Of a DNA stretch of 64,000 bases, positions 28,639 through 37,657 are shown piece after piece. Location: NCBI RefSeq assembly GCF_016919405.1, contig NZ_CP070353.1:372001-436000 (forward strand). Reading direction: 5' to 3'. The notes beneath the pieces are model-generated. The model saw only the letters and a list, made by a program, of their open reading frames with translations. It was not told where the DNA came from and ran no database searches. This DNA comes from Ensifer sp. PDNC004 (GTDB lineage: Bacteria > Pseudomonadota > Alphaproteobacteria > Rhizobiales > Rhizobiaceae). Numbering within the stretch: the first letter of the stretch is position 1; every line of letters begins with the position of its first letter. The translations under genes were made by a program, and so were the position numbers.

Positions 28639-29616
28639 ATGAGCGTTGTAAGGCGTCTGCTGTCCGCATCGGCGATCGTTGCCGGTCTGGGCTGTGTTGT
28701 TGCACCTTTGACGGCGAATGCGGCCGAAAACGGCGCCGGGTTCTATCTGCTGGGCGCGCGAGGCCCGATGGCCGGCCTGCTGGCGCCGCCCGGAACATAT
28801 GTCCAGAACGACACCTATTTCTATTTCGGCGAACTCAAGGGCAACAAGCAACTGCCGCTCGGCGGCGAGATCGTCGGCGAAGTCGATGCCAAGATCGTTG
28901 CCGATTTCCTGACAGGCCTCTGGGTGCTGCCCGAGGAGGTGCTTGGCGGCAATCTCGGCTTCACCGCGATCGTGCCGTTCGGCGGGCCGAGTGTCGACGC
29001 CACGCTGTCGGCGCCGCGTGCAGGCCGCTCGGCCTCCGTCAGCGACTCGATCTTCACCGTCGGCGACCCGGTGCTGGGCGCGACGCTCGGCTGGCACAAC
29101 GGCGATTTCCACTGGACGGCGAACGCCAGCGTCAACGTGCCGATCGGCGACTACCAGAAGGGGGAGCTTGCCAATCTCTCGTTCAACCGCTGGGCCGGTG
29201 ACTTCACCCTTGCCGGCACCTGGTTCAACCCGGAGACCGGCCTCGATCTCTCGGGCGCTGCGGGCTTCACCTTCAACGGCGAAAACCCGGCGACCGACTA
29301 TAGGACAGGTACCGAATTCCACGCGGAATGGGCGGTGACGCAGCACTTCAATCCGCAGTTCTCCGCCGGTCTTGCCGGCTATTTCTACCAGCAGGTAACG
29401 GGCGACAGCGGCGCCGGCGCAAGGCTCGGTTCCTTCAAGGGCCGCATCGCTGCGATCGGCGGCACCGTTGGCTACAATTTCAAGATGGCCGAAACACCGG
29501 TCTCGCTGACACTCAAGGTCTTCCAGGAGTTCGGCGCCAAAAACCGGCCGGAGGGTACCGCCGGCTTCGTCACCATCGCCTTCCCGATCGGCACGCCGCC
29601 GGCGCAGGTGAAATAG
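28639..29616 (+). CDS. MetA-pathway-type outer-membrane channel protein
   Basis: The 325-residue protein has a signal peptide (cleavage near ANA-AE, residue ~30) and then ENGAGFYLLGARGPMAGLL, the opening typical of the phenol-MetA-degradation/SphA-like transporter family of outer-membrane barrels. The rest is alternating amphipathic strands with Gly/Asn turns. Family members occur with aromatic-compound catabolism genes and are thought to let hydrophobic substrates cross the outer membrane. No catabolic genes adjoin it here. The start follows AAGGGGA at a suitable distance, favouring 28639 over the in-frame ATG at 28600. Confidence 0.8.
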   Translation: MSVVRRLLSASAIVAGLGCVVAPLTANAAENGAGFYLLGARGPMAGLLAPPGTYVQNDTYFYFGELKGNKQLPLGGEIVGEVDAKIVADFLTGLWVLPEEVLGGNLGFTAIVPFGGPSVDATLSAPRAGRSASVSDSIFTVGDPVLGATLGWHNGDFHWTANASVNVPIGDYQKGELANLSFNRWAGDFTLAGTWFNPETGLDLSGAAGFTFNGENPATDYRTGTEFHAEWAVTQHFNPQFSAGLAGYFYQQVTGDSGAGARLGSFKGRIAAIGGTVGYNFKMAETPVSLTLKVFQEFGAKNRPEGTAGFVTIAFPIGTPPAQVK

Positions 29617-29845
29617 GCCCGAAGCGGCCTCCCGCTCGTCCGCCGGGCGCCGCTTTCGACCGGCGGGACGAGGGCAATGCATGATTACCGTCCGGGGCGA
29701 AAACGATCGCCCGCGGCAGTGTTCGCGCGTGGCGACGTTGCTTTATCTCCCGAACGGCGCATACTGCCGCCATCGCTGGGCAGTGATACGGGCCCCGTCG
29801 GCTCGAAGATCATTGCGCTTTCGCCCCAGTCCAGGAGGTCGCGCG

Positions 29846-30349
29846 ATGTATTCCACCGCCAGCGCACAGGCGTTTCTCCCACACGACATGAACAGAATAG
29901 AGCAGGTTTTCGCAGAGATCCTGCGCGAGCGCGGACTTTCGCGCGACTGCGCGATGGCGGAGGCAATCGCAAGACGCATCTTCAGTTGCTACCAGCGAGG
30001 CACCCGCGAGAGCGGTGCCCTCAAATACATGATCGGTTTAGACCTGCGGTCGGCGACGCAAACGGATGCCGGCACGCCCGTCCATGGCAGCCAGGAGGTT
30101 TCAATGCAGGAGATTGCACGCGAACCGGACAGTCAGATCGGCCCTGACGATCTTGACATGTTGCAGCGCACCTTCGACCGCGTCTGCATCTGGTGCAGCA
30201 TCCCGCGCTACGGCAAGCGCGCCGACCGGCTGGCCCGCCACATCACCGGCCAGTTTCGTCGCGGCGTTTCCGACGAACGGGTGCTGTTTGAAAACGCCAT
30301 GTGGCTCGAGCAGCAGGCCGATCCAAGGCGGTACCGCGCCGACAACTAA
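29846..30349 (+). CDS. Hypothetical protein, two similar helical segments
   Basis: The 167-residue protein is not one I recognise. It contains a helical N-terminal part (NRIEQVFAEILRERGLSRDC and a following AIARRIFSCYQRG) and a second helical part (LDMLQRTFDRVCIWCSIPRY and later ARHITGQFRRGVSDERVLF). GGAGGT precedes the start at 29846, and the frame upstream has no support. No signal peptide or membrane segment. The stop codon is followed at once by a composite hairpin repeat. It may be a Rhizobiales-specific small cytoplasmic protein. Confidence 0.6.
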   Translation: MYSTASAQAFLPHDMNRIEQVFAEILRERGLSRDCAMAEAIARRIFSCYQRGTRESGALKYMIGLDLRSATQTDAGTPVHGSQEVSMQEIAREPDSQIGPDDLDMLQRTFDRVCIWCSIPRYGKRADRLARHITGQFRRGVSDERVLFENAMWLEQQADPRRYRADN

Positions 30350-30443
30350 AGCGCGCCGCGATCTTTGAAACGCGCGACGCGCTTTAAGTCCTCGAATTGG
30401 CGAATGTCGTTATCGTAAGACCGCTACGCGCTTTTGCACGACA
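30348..30443. repeat. Composite palindromic repeat with ACCGCT loop
   Basis: Arm one: AAAGCGCG (30348-30355) pairs with CGCGCTTT (30378-30385). Arm two: TGTCGT (30405-30410) pairs with ACGACA (30438-30443) around an apical ACCGCTACGCGC. Arm one begins at the stop codon of the preceding gene. A related copy lies at 53066-53138. Confidence 0.75.
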
Positions 30444-30447
30444 CGCT

Positions 30448-31128
30448 CTAGATCTCGAAAAACCGCTCCGGCATCAGCTTCCGGTAGGGGAACATGTGGA
30501 AATAGGGTCGCGCCTCGGCGAGCACGCGGCGCACGGACGCGCGTTCGAGCAGCCGCTCGAAATAGGCTGAAAGATGCGGATGCGACCCGTCGAAGGGCTC
30601 GACGATGCCGCCGTAAAAGAGCGCCGGCGTGGCGGCGCAATCGGCAAGGCTGAAGGCATCGCCGGCGGCGAAAGCATGCGTGGCGAAGTGCTTGTCGGCC
30701 ATGCCATAGGCCAGAGCGAGTGCCGCGCGGGCATCGGCAACGCCGCGGGTGTCGTTTTCGCCCTCGGCCCGCAGCGTATCGGTGACGATCTTCTGCATCG
30801 GCACATGGATGTAATTGTCGAAGAAGCGATCCCAGAGCCGGACTTTCAGTGCCGTGTCGGGATCATCGGGGATCAGCCGCTGGCGGCCCGGATAGTGGCG
30901 GTCGAGATAGTCGATGATGATCGACGTCTCCGGCATCACCACGTCGCGGGCGCTGTCGGTCAAGACCGGCATCTTGCCGACCGGCCAGAGCGCTGCGAAG
31001 CGGGCCGCTTCTTCCGGGTCGAGCAGGTCGACCAGGCTGCTTTTGAACGGGGTCTCGTTTTCGTAAAGCGCGATCAGCACCTTGTGGCAGAAGGAAGCGA
31101 GCGGGTGCTGGTAAAGCGTGAGGGACAT
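30448..31128 (-). CDS. Glutathione S-transferase family protein
   Basis: The 226-residue protein has a thioredoxin-like N-terminal domain (SLTLYQHPLASFCHKVLIALYE and MPVLTDSARDVVMPETSIIIDYLD) and an all-helical C-terminal domain (residues ~90-220), the canonical GST layout. A Ser/Cys near residue 11-13 could act as the catalytic residue. The role is glutathione conjugation or a related detoxification or dehalogenation step; substrate unknown. The GGAG site favours the ATG at 31128 over 31143. An inverted repeat lies upstream at 31195. Confidence 0.88.
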   Translation of the reverse strand: MSLTLYQHPLASFCHKVLIALYENETPFKSSLVDLLDPEEAARFAALWPVGKMPVLTDSARDVVMPETSIIIDYLDRHYPGRQRLIPDDPDTALKVRLWDRFFDNYIHVPMQKIVTDTLRAEGENDTRGVADARAALALAYGMADKHFATHAFAAGDAFSLADCAATPALFYGGIVEPFDGSHPHLSAYFERLLERASVRRVLAEARPYFHMFPYRKLMPERFFEI

Positions 31129-31194
31129 GCGCGTAGTCTCCAATGCGGAAGGGACGCTTGCGGATCGGTCGTCAGGTCTTTACGGGCCTGTTTA

Positions 31195-31219
31195 TTGCAA
31201 AACCGGTTCTGTTTTGCAA
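31195..31219. promoter_or_regulatory. Perfect inverted repeat upstream of GST
   Basis: TTGCAAAAC (31195-31203) and GTTTTGCAA (31211-31219) are perfect 9-base arms with a 7-base spacer, 67 bp upstream of the GST start. Either an operator or a short member of the hairpin family with AAAACCG next to its loop. The rest of the 31129-31481 gap shows nothing clear. Confidence 0.5.
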
Positions 31220-31481
31220 TCGGTTTTCGAGGGGTGAGGACCAAAAGATCTGGGGGCACAGCGGTGAACGGCGGCAGCCGCGCCGGAGCGCGCCGATTTT
31301 TTGGAGCCGCCATGCTGATCGATTCCAAGCGGTTAGCGCCGGAAACGGGGGCAGAAGCGCAAAGACTTGCCGCCATCGTGCCCGGCTACCATTGAAAGCG
31401 CAAAAGTTGCCCTAGAATTAATAGAACAAGGGCGTCGCAACGCTCGGCGCCCGTCGTCATCGCGACAGGGGAGGATTGCCG

Positions 31482-33440
31482 ATGCGCTGCTTCACGGTAC
31501 TAGGGCCCTCGCAGACCGGAAAAACCACGCTGGTAGACAAGCTGGCCGGTCTGGAGGGGGCCTCTCGAAAAGCCGCTTCACCCTATGGATTGAACCTAAC
31601 GGAATTCGAATTTGGCAATGAGCCCTGGTGTGCGCTTGACGCACCCGGCGGCACCGAGGCGCTGGGCCATGCGCAGCATGCGCTGATCGCCAGCGACGCC
31701 TGCGTGCTGTGCGTTTCGCCGGTGCCGGAGGAGGCGGTGCTGGCCGCGCCCTATCTGAAGGCGATCGAAGCGTCGGGCACGCCCTGCATTCTCTTCATCA
31801 ACCGCATGGACGAGCCGCAGGGGCGATTGCGCGATGTGATCGCAGCGCTTCAGGATTACTCCGGCCACATGCTGCTCCTGCGCCAGGTACCGATCCGCGA
31901 GGGCGATAAGATCGTCGGCACCTGCGACCTGATCTCCGAGCGCGCCTGGCGATACCGCGAGGGGCAGACCTCGGCGTTGATCGAAATCCCCGACACGGTG
32001 ATGGATCGGGAAAAGGAGGCGCGGGCCGAGCTGCTCGAGCATTTCTCGGAATTCGACGACTGGCTGCTGGAAGAGCTGATCGAGGACCGGGCGCCGGCCA
32101 ACGACACGATCTACGCGATCTCCACGCGGCTGTTGAAGGAAAACCGCATCATCCCGGTGCTGGTGGGCGCTGCAAGCCACGCCAACGGCATTCTCCGGCT
32201 GATGAAGGCGCTGCGCCACGAGGCGCCTCAGGTCGATGCGCTGCGAAAGCGACTGGCCGAGGCCGGCCCGATCGCCGAGAACGCCCTTTCGGCCGTCAGC
32301 TTCCACGCCTATCACAAGGCAAATGTCGGCAAGACCGTGCTGGTCAGGGCGCTGACCGCGGGCATCAAGCAGGGCGCGACGCTCGGCGGCGGCAGCCTCG
32401 GCTCGCTGCAGGACCCGGCGACCGGCAAGCCGCTGCCCAACGCCACGCCGGAGGCGGGCGCGATCTTTGCCGCCGTCAAGGCCGACCACCTGCCGGTGCC
32501 GGCGCTGCTCGCCGCCAACTCCAGTGCCGAGGCGCCGGACTGGACGGCGCCGCCGACGCCGATGCTGGTGCGCATATTGGTGCCCGACAGCGAGCGCGAC
32601 GAGACCAAGCTTTCGGGCACGCTCGCCAAGCTCGCCGAGACCGACCGCGCGCTTGCGGTCATGCAGGAGGAAGGCAGCGGTGCGCAGCTCGTCTGCGTGC
32701 AGGGGCCAATGCACCTGCGCGACCTTTGCAAGACGCTTGCCGACGTCTTCCATGTCGGCGTTACCGACCGGCCGCCGAGCCCGACCTATCGCGAGACCGT
32801 GCTGAAACCGTCTGATGTGCACTACCGCCACCGCAAGCAGACCGGTGGGGCCGGGCAGTTTGCCGACGTCAAGCTCAGCGTGCACCCGAACGAGCGCGGC
32901 GCCGGCTTCTCCTTTGCCGAGACGGTGAAGGGCGGGGCGGTGCCGCGCAACTTCATCCCGGCGATCGAGGCGGGCGCGCGCGAAGCGATGGAGAAGGGTC
33001 CGCTCGGCTTTCAGGTGATCGATGTCGGCGTGACGCTCACCGACGGCCAGCACCATGCGGTCGACAGCAACGACTTCGCCTTCCGCGCAGCCGCCAAGAT
33101 GGGCGTGCGCCAGGCGCTGTCGCAGGCGTCCGCGGTTCTGATGCAGCCGGTCATCCGCGTCGAGATCCACATCCCGTCGATCTATTCCGGCAGCCTGGTG
33201 CCGATCATCTCCACCTACAAGGGCCAGGTGCTCGGCTTCGACCGTGACGAGACCGCCAAGGGCTGGGACATCTTTCGCGCCCTGGTGCCGGGATCGGCCC
33301 TCGACGATCTCGCCCGGACACTAAGGGCGGCGACGCAAGGGATCGGCTACTTCTCAAAAAGCTTCGACCATTTCGAGGAGCTTTACGGCAAGGAGGCGGA
33401 TGCGGTGATCCACGCGCATGGGGCGCCGCAGGCGGGGTAA
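31482..33440 (+). CDS. Divergent EF-G-like GTPase
   Basis: The 652-residue protein has EF-G domain order: a GTPase domain, then domains II-V with typical YRHRKQTGGAGQFADV and GYFSKSFDHFEELYG sequences. The GTPase motifs are altered. The P-loop is GPSQTGKT (8-15), switch I RGITI is absent, and the DTPGH motif is DAPGG (53-57), lacking the catalytic-type His. G4 is NRMD (107-110). This suggests a slow or non-hydrolysing factor with a ribosome role different from elongation; the real EF-G gene should be elsewhere. The start at 31482 follows GGGAGGA. Confidence 0.85.
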   Translation: MRCFTVLGPSQTGKTTLVDKLAGLEGASRKAASPYGLNLTEFEFGNEPWCALDAPGGTEALGHAQHALIASDACVLCVSPVPEEAVLAAPYLKAIEASGTPCILFINRMDEPQGRLRDVIAALQDYSGHMLLLRQVPIREGDKIVGTCDLISERAWRYREGQTSALIEIPDTVMDREKEARAELLEHFSEFDDWLLEELIEDRAPANDTIYAISTRLLKENRIIPVLVGAASHANGILRLMKALRHEAPQVDALRKRLAEAGPIAENALSAVSFHAYHKANVGKTVLVRALTAGIKQGATLGGGSLGSLQDPATGKPLPNATPEAGAIFAAVKADHLPVPALLAANSSAEAPDWTAPPTPMLVRILVPDSERDETKLSGTLAKLAETDRALAVMQEEGSGAQLVCVQGPMHLRDLCKTLADVFHVGVTDRPPSPTYRETVLKPSDVHYRHRKQTGGAGQFADVKLSVHPNERGAGFSFAETVKGGAVPRNFIPAIEAGAREAMEKGPLGFQVIDVGVTLTDGQHHAVDSNDFAFRAAAKMGVRQALSQASAVLMQPVIRVEIHIPSIYSGSLVPIISTYKGQVLGFDRDETAKGWDIFRALVPGSALDDLARTLRAATQGIGYFSKSFDHFEELYGKEADAVIHAHGAPQAG

Positions 33441-33547
33441 GGCGTATCGTCTGATGCTCGTGTCGGTCTGTCAGACTATCGTGGCAGCCGCAGAACTTAT
33501 CGACGGGCATAATCCGCTTAACGCTCTGCATGGTGATCTGAGGACTT

Positions 33548-33694
33548 CATTGCGAGCGCGATGAGGAATGTCTCTCCAATGCTCAGGCAGTACGGCTCGT
33601 TCTAAGTGGCCCTATTGAGAGAATTGCGTGGTTAAAACAGGAGAACAAGCAGCTTAGCTTGGCTGTTCAACAACTTCTTGCAACGCGAGCCTGA
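33548..33694 (+). pseudogene. Possible decayed small gene
   Basis: A reading frame of about 48 codons reads HCERDEECLSNAQAVRLVLS and then a helical end (IERIAWLKQENKQLSL), stopping at 33694. It has no start codon because a stop precedes it in frame; the neighbouring frame upstream reads GDLRTS. A one-base loss would join them. Looks like a fragment of a rhizobial small protein; low certainty. The surrounding gap 33441-33721 has no other gene. Confidence 0.3.
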
Positions 33695-33721
33695 ATAGCG
33701 CCTCGGATAGAAGGGCTTACT

Positions 33722-34627
33722 TTAATATGCGTCCTTGCCGCCTCCCGCCGATTGCCGCTCCCGCTCCTCGATCTCGGCGATCAGCCAGTTGAGGAAGGCC
33801 TTCGTTACCGGCTTCGTGCGCAACAGGTCCTCCTGGCAGACGAACTGGTAGGTTTCGGCCGGCTCGTAGAAATGGTCGTGGGCGAGGCGGATCTGGCCGG
33901 ATTTGAACTCGTGTTCGGCCATGGTGCGGTCGATCAGCGCCACGCCCTGGCCCTCCTTCACCGCTTCGAGGATGATGTGCTGGTCGTCGAAGATCAGGTC
34001 CTGGCGGCTGCGTGGCAGCGCCAGGCCCGAAGAGGCGATCCAGCTTTGCCATTCCTGAAGGCCGCGATAATGCAGCCGGTTGCCGGACAGCAGCGCCTGC
34101 CTGTCTTCCTGCCAAAGGTCGCGGCCGCAGACGGGCACCAGGCGTTCGCGCAGCAGCTTGCGGGTGAAGCGTCCAGCAGGCGGCTGCAGGCAATAGGCGA
34201 TGCTGACATCGGCCGGGCCGGTGCCGGCGGTGATGGTTTCGAGGTGGGAGAGGTGGATCTGCACACCAGGATTGGCGGTGAGGAACTCCGAGATGCGCGG
34301 CGCGATCACCTTCATCGAGAAGAACGGCCCGACCCGGACGCGCAGGATCTTGTCGCTCGTGCGTGGGCGGATGTGCTGGACGACGCCTTCGAGATCGTCG
34401 AAGGCGCGCTGGCAGGAGGCGTAGAGCAGCCCGCCCTCCGGCGTCAGTTCGACACCGTGCTGTTTCCTCACGAAAACCCGAAGGCCAAGATTGAGCTCCA
34501 GGTTGCGGATCTGGTGGCTGATCGCGCCCTGGCCGATGCAGAGCTCGTCGGCCGCCGCCGTCAGGCTGCCATTGCGTGCGGCCGCCTCGAAGGCGCGCAG
34601 GGATTTGAGGCTCGGCAGATCACGCAT
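33722..34627 (-). CDS. LysR-family regulator (GcvA-like)
   Basis: The 301-residue protein begins MRDLPSLKSLRAFEAAARNG, the hallmark of the GcvA-type LysR group, with the HTH at residues ~5-60 (LTAAADELCIGQGAISHQIR) and a full effector domain. The start at 34627 has a GGAG site upstream; the in-frame extension to 34957 has no similarity. It is divergent from a solute-binding protein gene at 34872, its likely target; gene and target share a 244-bp regulatory stretch. Effector unknown. Confidence 0.9.
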   Translation of the reverse strand: MRDLPSLKSLRAFEAAARNGSLTAAADELCIGQGAISHQIRNLELNLGLRVFVRKQHGVELTPEGGLLYASCQRAFDDLEGVVQHIRPRTSDKILRVRVGPFFSMKVIAPRISEFLTANPGVQIHLSHLETITAGTGPADVSIAYCLQPPAGRFTRKLLRERLVPVCGRDLWQEDRQALLSGNRLHYRGLQEWQSWIASSGLALPRSRQDLIFDDQHIILEAVKEGQGVALIDRTMAEHEFKSGQIRLAHDHFYEPAETYQFVCQEDLLRTKPVTKAFLNWLIAEIEERERQSAGGGKDAY

Positions 34628-34871
34628 CCGCTTCTCCAGGTCTGGGTCGCCGGCAGCGTAGCATGAATTTTTTCGATGTCTGGAATGATTTCTTTCACCT
34701 TGCGAAGGGCGGCTGTCTTCGCGCATTGTCGAAGCATAATAAAGCAAAACGAAAACTGAAATCGGCCGAAAACACAGGCAGTTCCGCGCATAGGGGCAGG
34801 TCGGGTGCGACCCGAATGCCGCTGCGGATGAGGCTGCCTGCCCGGTCGAAGGGAAGGACAGAGGGAGCGAG

Positions 34872-35660
34872 ATGATAAAGAAGTTCATGACCATGTCTGC
34901 GATTGCGGTGCTACTTGCGGCCGGCACAGCCAAGGCCGAGACGCTGGCGATCGGCACCGAGGGCGACTACGCGCCGTTCAACTATGTAACCGCCGCCGGT
35001 GAGATCAAAGGCTTCGACTACGATATCGGCCAGGCCGTCTGTGCCGAGATCAAGGCGGACTGCGTCTGGAGCACCAACGAATGGGCGGGCATCATTCCCG
35101 CACTTCAGGCCAAGAAGTTCGACGTCATGATCGCCTCGATGGCGATCAACCCGGATCGCAAGACGCAGGTCGATTTCACCACCCCTTACTATTTCAACGC
35201 CATGCGCTTCGTCGCCCGCAAGGATCTCGGCCTCAAGGACATTTCGCCCGAGGCGCTGAAGGGCAAGGTGATCGGCACGCAGTCCGGCTCGGTCGCGGTC
35301 GAAGCGCTGCAGCAGTTCTTTCCGGATAGCGAAGTGAAGCTCTATCCGACGATGAGCGAAGTGTTTCTCGACATGGAAAACGGTCGGCTGGACCTGATCC
35401 TCGAAGGGCAGATGGCCTTTACCGAGTGGCTGGCCAAGGAAGAAAGCGGCTGCTGCGCCTTTGTCGGCGAAAGCTTCGTGCTCGACACGGCCGAGGGCAA
35501 CGCCATGGCAGTGCGCAAGGGCGACGAGGCGCTGCTTGCCAAGCTGAATGCCGGCCTGAAGACGATCATGGAAAACGGCACCTACGACAAGATCCGCAAG
35601 CAGTATTTCGACTTCGACATCATGGCCAAGCCGAAGACCACGAGCGAGTATTTCCGCTGA
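34872..35660 (+). CDS. Amino-acid ABC transporter substrate-binding protein (orphan)
   Basis: The 262-residue protein is a periplasmic polar amino acid binding protein of SBP_bac_3 type (octopine/histidine/arginine group). A signal peptide ends near AKA-ET (residue 22). The mature part begins TLAIGTEGDYAPFNYVTAAG, with FDYDIGQAVCAEIKADC and GLDLILEG-like strands. A CC pair (residues ~196-197) is unusual. No permease or ATPase gene follows; a palindromic repeat and an M81 peptidase gene do. Transport partners must be elsewhere, or the protein may work with another system. Divergent LysR gene is the likely regulator. Confidence 0.88.
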   Translation: MIKKFMTMSAIAVLLAAGTAKAETLAIGTEGDYAPFNYVTAAGEIKGFDYDIGQAVCAEIKADCVWSTNEWAGIIPALQAKKFDVMIASMAINPDRKTQVDFTTPYYFNAMRFVARKDLGLKDISPEALKGKVIGTQSGSVAVEALQQFFPDSEVKLYPTMSEVFLDMENGRLDLILEGQMAFTEWLAKEESGCCAFVGESFVLDTAEGNAMAVRKGDEALLAKLNAGLKTIMENGTYDKIRKQYFDFDIMAKPKTTSEYFR

Positions 35661-35739
35661 GGGTGACGCGCGCCCGCTGAGGTCTGCGGCCGTGCCGGCT
35701 GAGGTTTGCGGTTCTGCCCCGCATCCGGCCTGCCGGCCA

Positions 35740-35765
35740 CCTTCGCCCCACTTGGCGGGAGAAGG
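35740..35765. repeat. Palindromic intergenic repeat (RIME-like), copy 3
   Basis: CCTTCGCCCC and CGGGAGAAGG arms form an imperfect hairpin, followed by GCGGCAGCCGCTCGCT (35772-35787), the same block as after the unit at 58233. Confidence 0.6.
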
Positions 35766-35855
35766 AGGGTGCGGCAGCCGCTCGCTCCACTCTCGGCGGT
35801 GTCGCTGTGCCTCCATCGGAAGGCATGCCTCGGGTGAAGGGGGGCCGCTGAACGC

Positions 35856-35914
35856 GTTCCCACTGCCCGCCTGCGGGGAGAGGGCTCGTCCTCGGGTTCA
35901 ACCCGATGAGAGGG
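35856..35914. repeat. Palindromic intergenic repeat, inverse of copy at 11971
   Basis: CTGCGGGGAGAGGG then TCGGGTT-C-AACCCGA; read on the minus strand it closely matches the element at 11971-12020. The rest of 35661-36122 shows no gene. Confidence 0.65.
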
Positions 35915-36122
35915 CAACCTCCTCGAAAGATGCGTGAGGGACGTCTCTTCCAAGGTACCGTGAGCGCCGCCGCGGATCCAAGTCCAACTCCACCCAGACT
36001 TCGCCTGTCGCGTTCTGCGTTCGACGCATCGCGCGACAGGCGGACAGGGGCGGCGCCGGGGTTTCGCGTTTTCCCCGGCGCCCGTCTTCTTCTTCTCCAA
36101 TCCGCAAATGAAAGTGCATGCG

Positions 36123-37625
36123 ATGAGCTTCAGGGTCGCCGTTCTCGAATTCAACCAGGAAACCAACACGTTTTCGAAGCTCAAGACCGGGTTTCGCGAT
36201 TTCGAGGCCTGCCACTATTTCGTCGGGGCCGAGATCGAGAGCCATTGCCGCGGCACCAATTCGGAGATTGGCGGCTTCATCGACTGCTGCGATCGCTATG
36301 GCTGGCAGCCGGTCTATACGGTGGCGGCGCGGGCCGAGCCCGGCGGCAGGATCGAGGAGGCGATGCGGCAACGCTTCGTCGCCGATCTCCAAGGCGCGCT
36401 TGAAGGCGAAAGGCTCGACGGCGTCTTCATCGTCTTCCACGGCGCCATGTGCACGGAAACGGCTGACGATGCGCAGATCCAGTTGCTGGAGGTAGTGCGC
36501 GGCATCGTCGGGCCGGAGCTTCCGATCGCCGCGACCTTCGACCTGCACGCCAATTCGGCGCCCGAGATGGCCGGCCTGCTCGATATCGCCGTCTCCTTCC
36601 GCACCTATCCGCATGTCGACATGGCCGAATGCGCCCACAAGGCCGGCGCGCTCTTGAACCGCGCCATGCGCGGCGAAACCCGCGCGGCGCTCGCCATCCG
36701 CCAGCCGCCGATGCTGAACGGCTGCAATGACGGGCGCACGACCCACGCCTGCGCCATGACCGAGCTGCTCGAAATTGCCGACGGGATCGCAGCGCGCGAC
36801 GGCGTGCTCTCGACCTCGATCAATGCCGGCTTCTACGATGCCGATATCTTCAACACCGGTCCTTCGGCGGTCATCTGCTACGACCGCAACCGGGTTTCGC
36901 CCGAAGACGCGGAAGCGGAAGCCGAGCGTCTCTGCCGCGAGATCTGGGACCGGCGCGAGCATCAGGACGTGCAGCTGCCGCTCGACGCGTTGCCCGGCAT
37001 CGTTTCGGCGCATCTTTCGAAAGATGCGAACGCGCCGCTGGTGATCGCCGATTTCTCCGACAATCCCGGCTGCGGCGCCTACAGCGATTCCACCTGCGTG
37101 CTCGCCCGGCTGCTGGCGATCGGCGTCGAGAGGGCGGCTTTCGGCGCGCTCTGCGATCCGGAAGTCGTGGCCGAGCTGATCACTGCCGGCATCGGCGCGA
37201 CACGAGAGGTGACACTCGGCTGCAAGATCGATCCGCAAGTCGGCGGCGGTCCGATCAAGGTCAAGGGCAGGGTGGACGCGATCTCGGACGGCAGGATCGT
37301 GTTCGAGGGGCCAATGTTCCAGGGCCTGCCGGCGACGATGGGACCGAGCGTGCGCTTACACGTCGAAGGCATCGACATCCTCATCTGCAGCGAACGCCAG
37401 CAGATGCTCGATCGCAACCTCTTCCGTGCCGTCGGCATCGAGCCTTCCGATTACGCCATCGTCGTCGTGAAATCGCAGCAGCACTTCCGCGCCGCCTTTG
37501 GGCCGATCGCCTCCGAGATCGTTGAGATCGACGGCAATGGCCTCAGCAGCGCCAATATCGGCGCGCGGAAATTCCAGCGCGTGCGGCGGCCGGTCTATCC
37601 GCTGGATCACGGCGACCTCGCCTGA
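36123..37625 (+). CDS. M81-family metallopeptidase (MlrC-like)
   Basis: The 500-residue protein begins MSFRVAVLEFNQETNTFS, standard for M81 peptidases. It has AATFDLHANSAPEMAGL and later FRTYPHVDMAECA, which supply Asp/His zinc ligands, then the MlrC C-terminal domain with ADFSDNPGCGAYSDST and GGGPIKVKGRV. The founder, MlrC, degrades linearised microcystin; most relatives are taken to cleave small peptides or cyclic amides. The start at 36123 fits the family; an ATG five codons earlier is also possible and neither has a good ribosome site. It follows an orphan SBP gene after a repeat-rich gap. Confidence 0.88.
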   Translation: MSFRVAVLEFNQETNTFSKLKTGFRDFEACHYFVGAEIESHCRGTNSEIGGFIDCCDRYGWQPVYTVAARAEPGGRIEEAMRQRFVADLQGALEGERLDGVFIVFHGAMCTETADDAQIQLLEVVRGIVGPELPIAATFDLHANSAPEMAGLLDIAVSFRTYPHVDMAECAHKAGALLNRAMRGETRAALAIRQPPMLNGCNDGRTTHACAMTELLEIADGIAARDGVLSTSINAGFYDADIFNTGPSAVICYDRNRVSPEDAEAEAERLCREIWDRREHQDVQLPLDALPGIVSAHLSKDANAPLVIADFSDNPGCGAYSDSTCVLARLLAIGVERAAFGALCDPEVVAELITAGIGATREVTLGCKIDPQVGGGPIKVKGRVDAISDGRIVFEGPMFQGLPATMGPSVRLHVEGIDILICSERQQMLDRNLFRAVGIEPSDYAIVVVKSQQHFRAAFGPIASEIVEIDGNGLSSANIGARKFQRVRRPVYPLDHGDLA

Positions 37626-37657
37626 GGCGGGCTGCCGTTCACTGGTCAAGGTTCATG

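Noticed and set aside
31596..33170. 524-codon antisense frame over the EF-G-like gene
   Set aside because: Shadow of a real coding strand; no ribosome site or family similarity.
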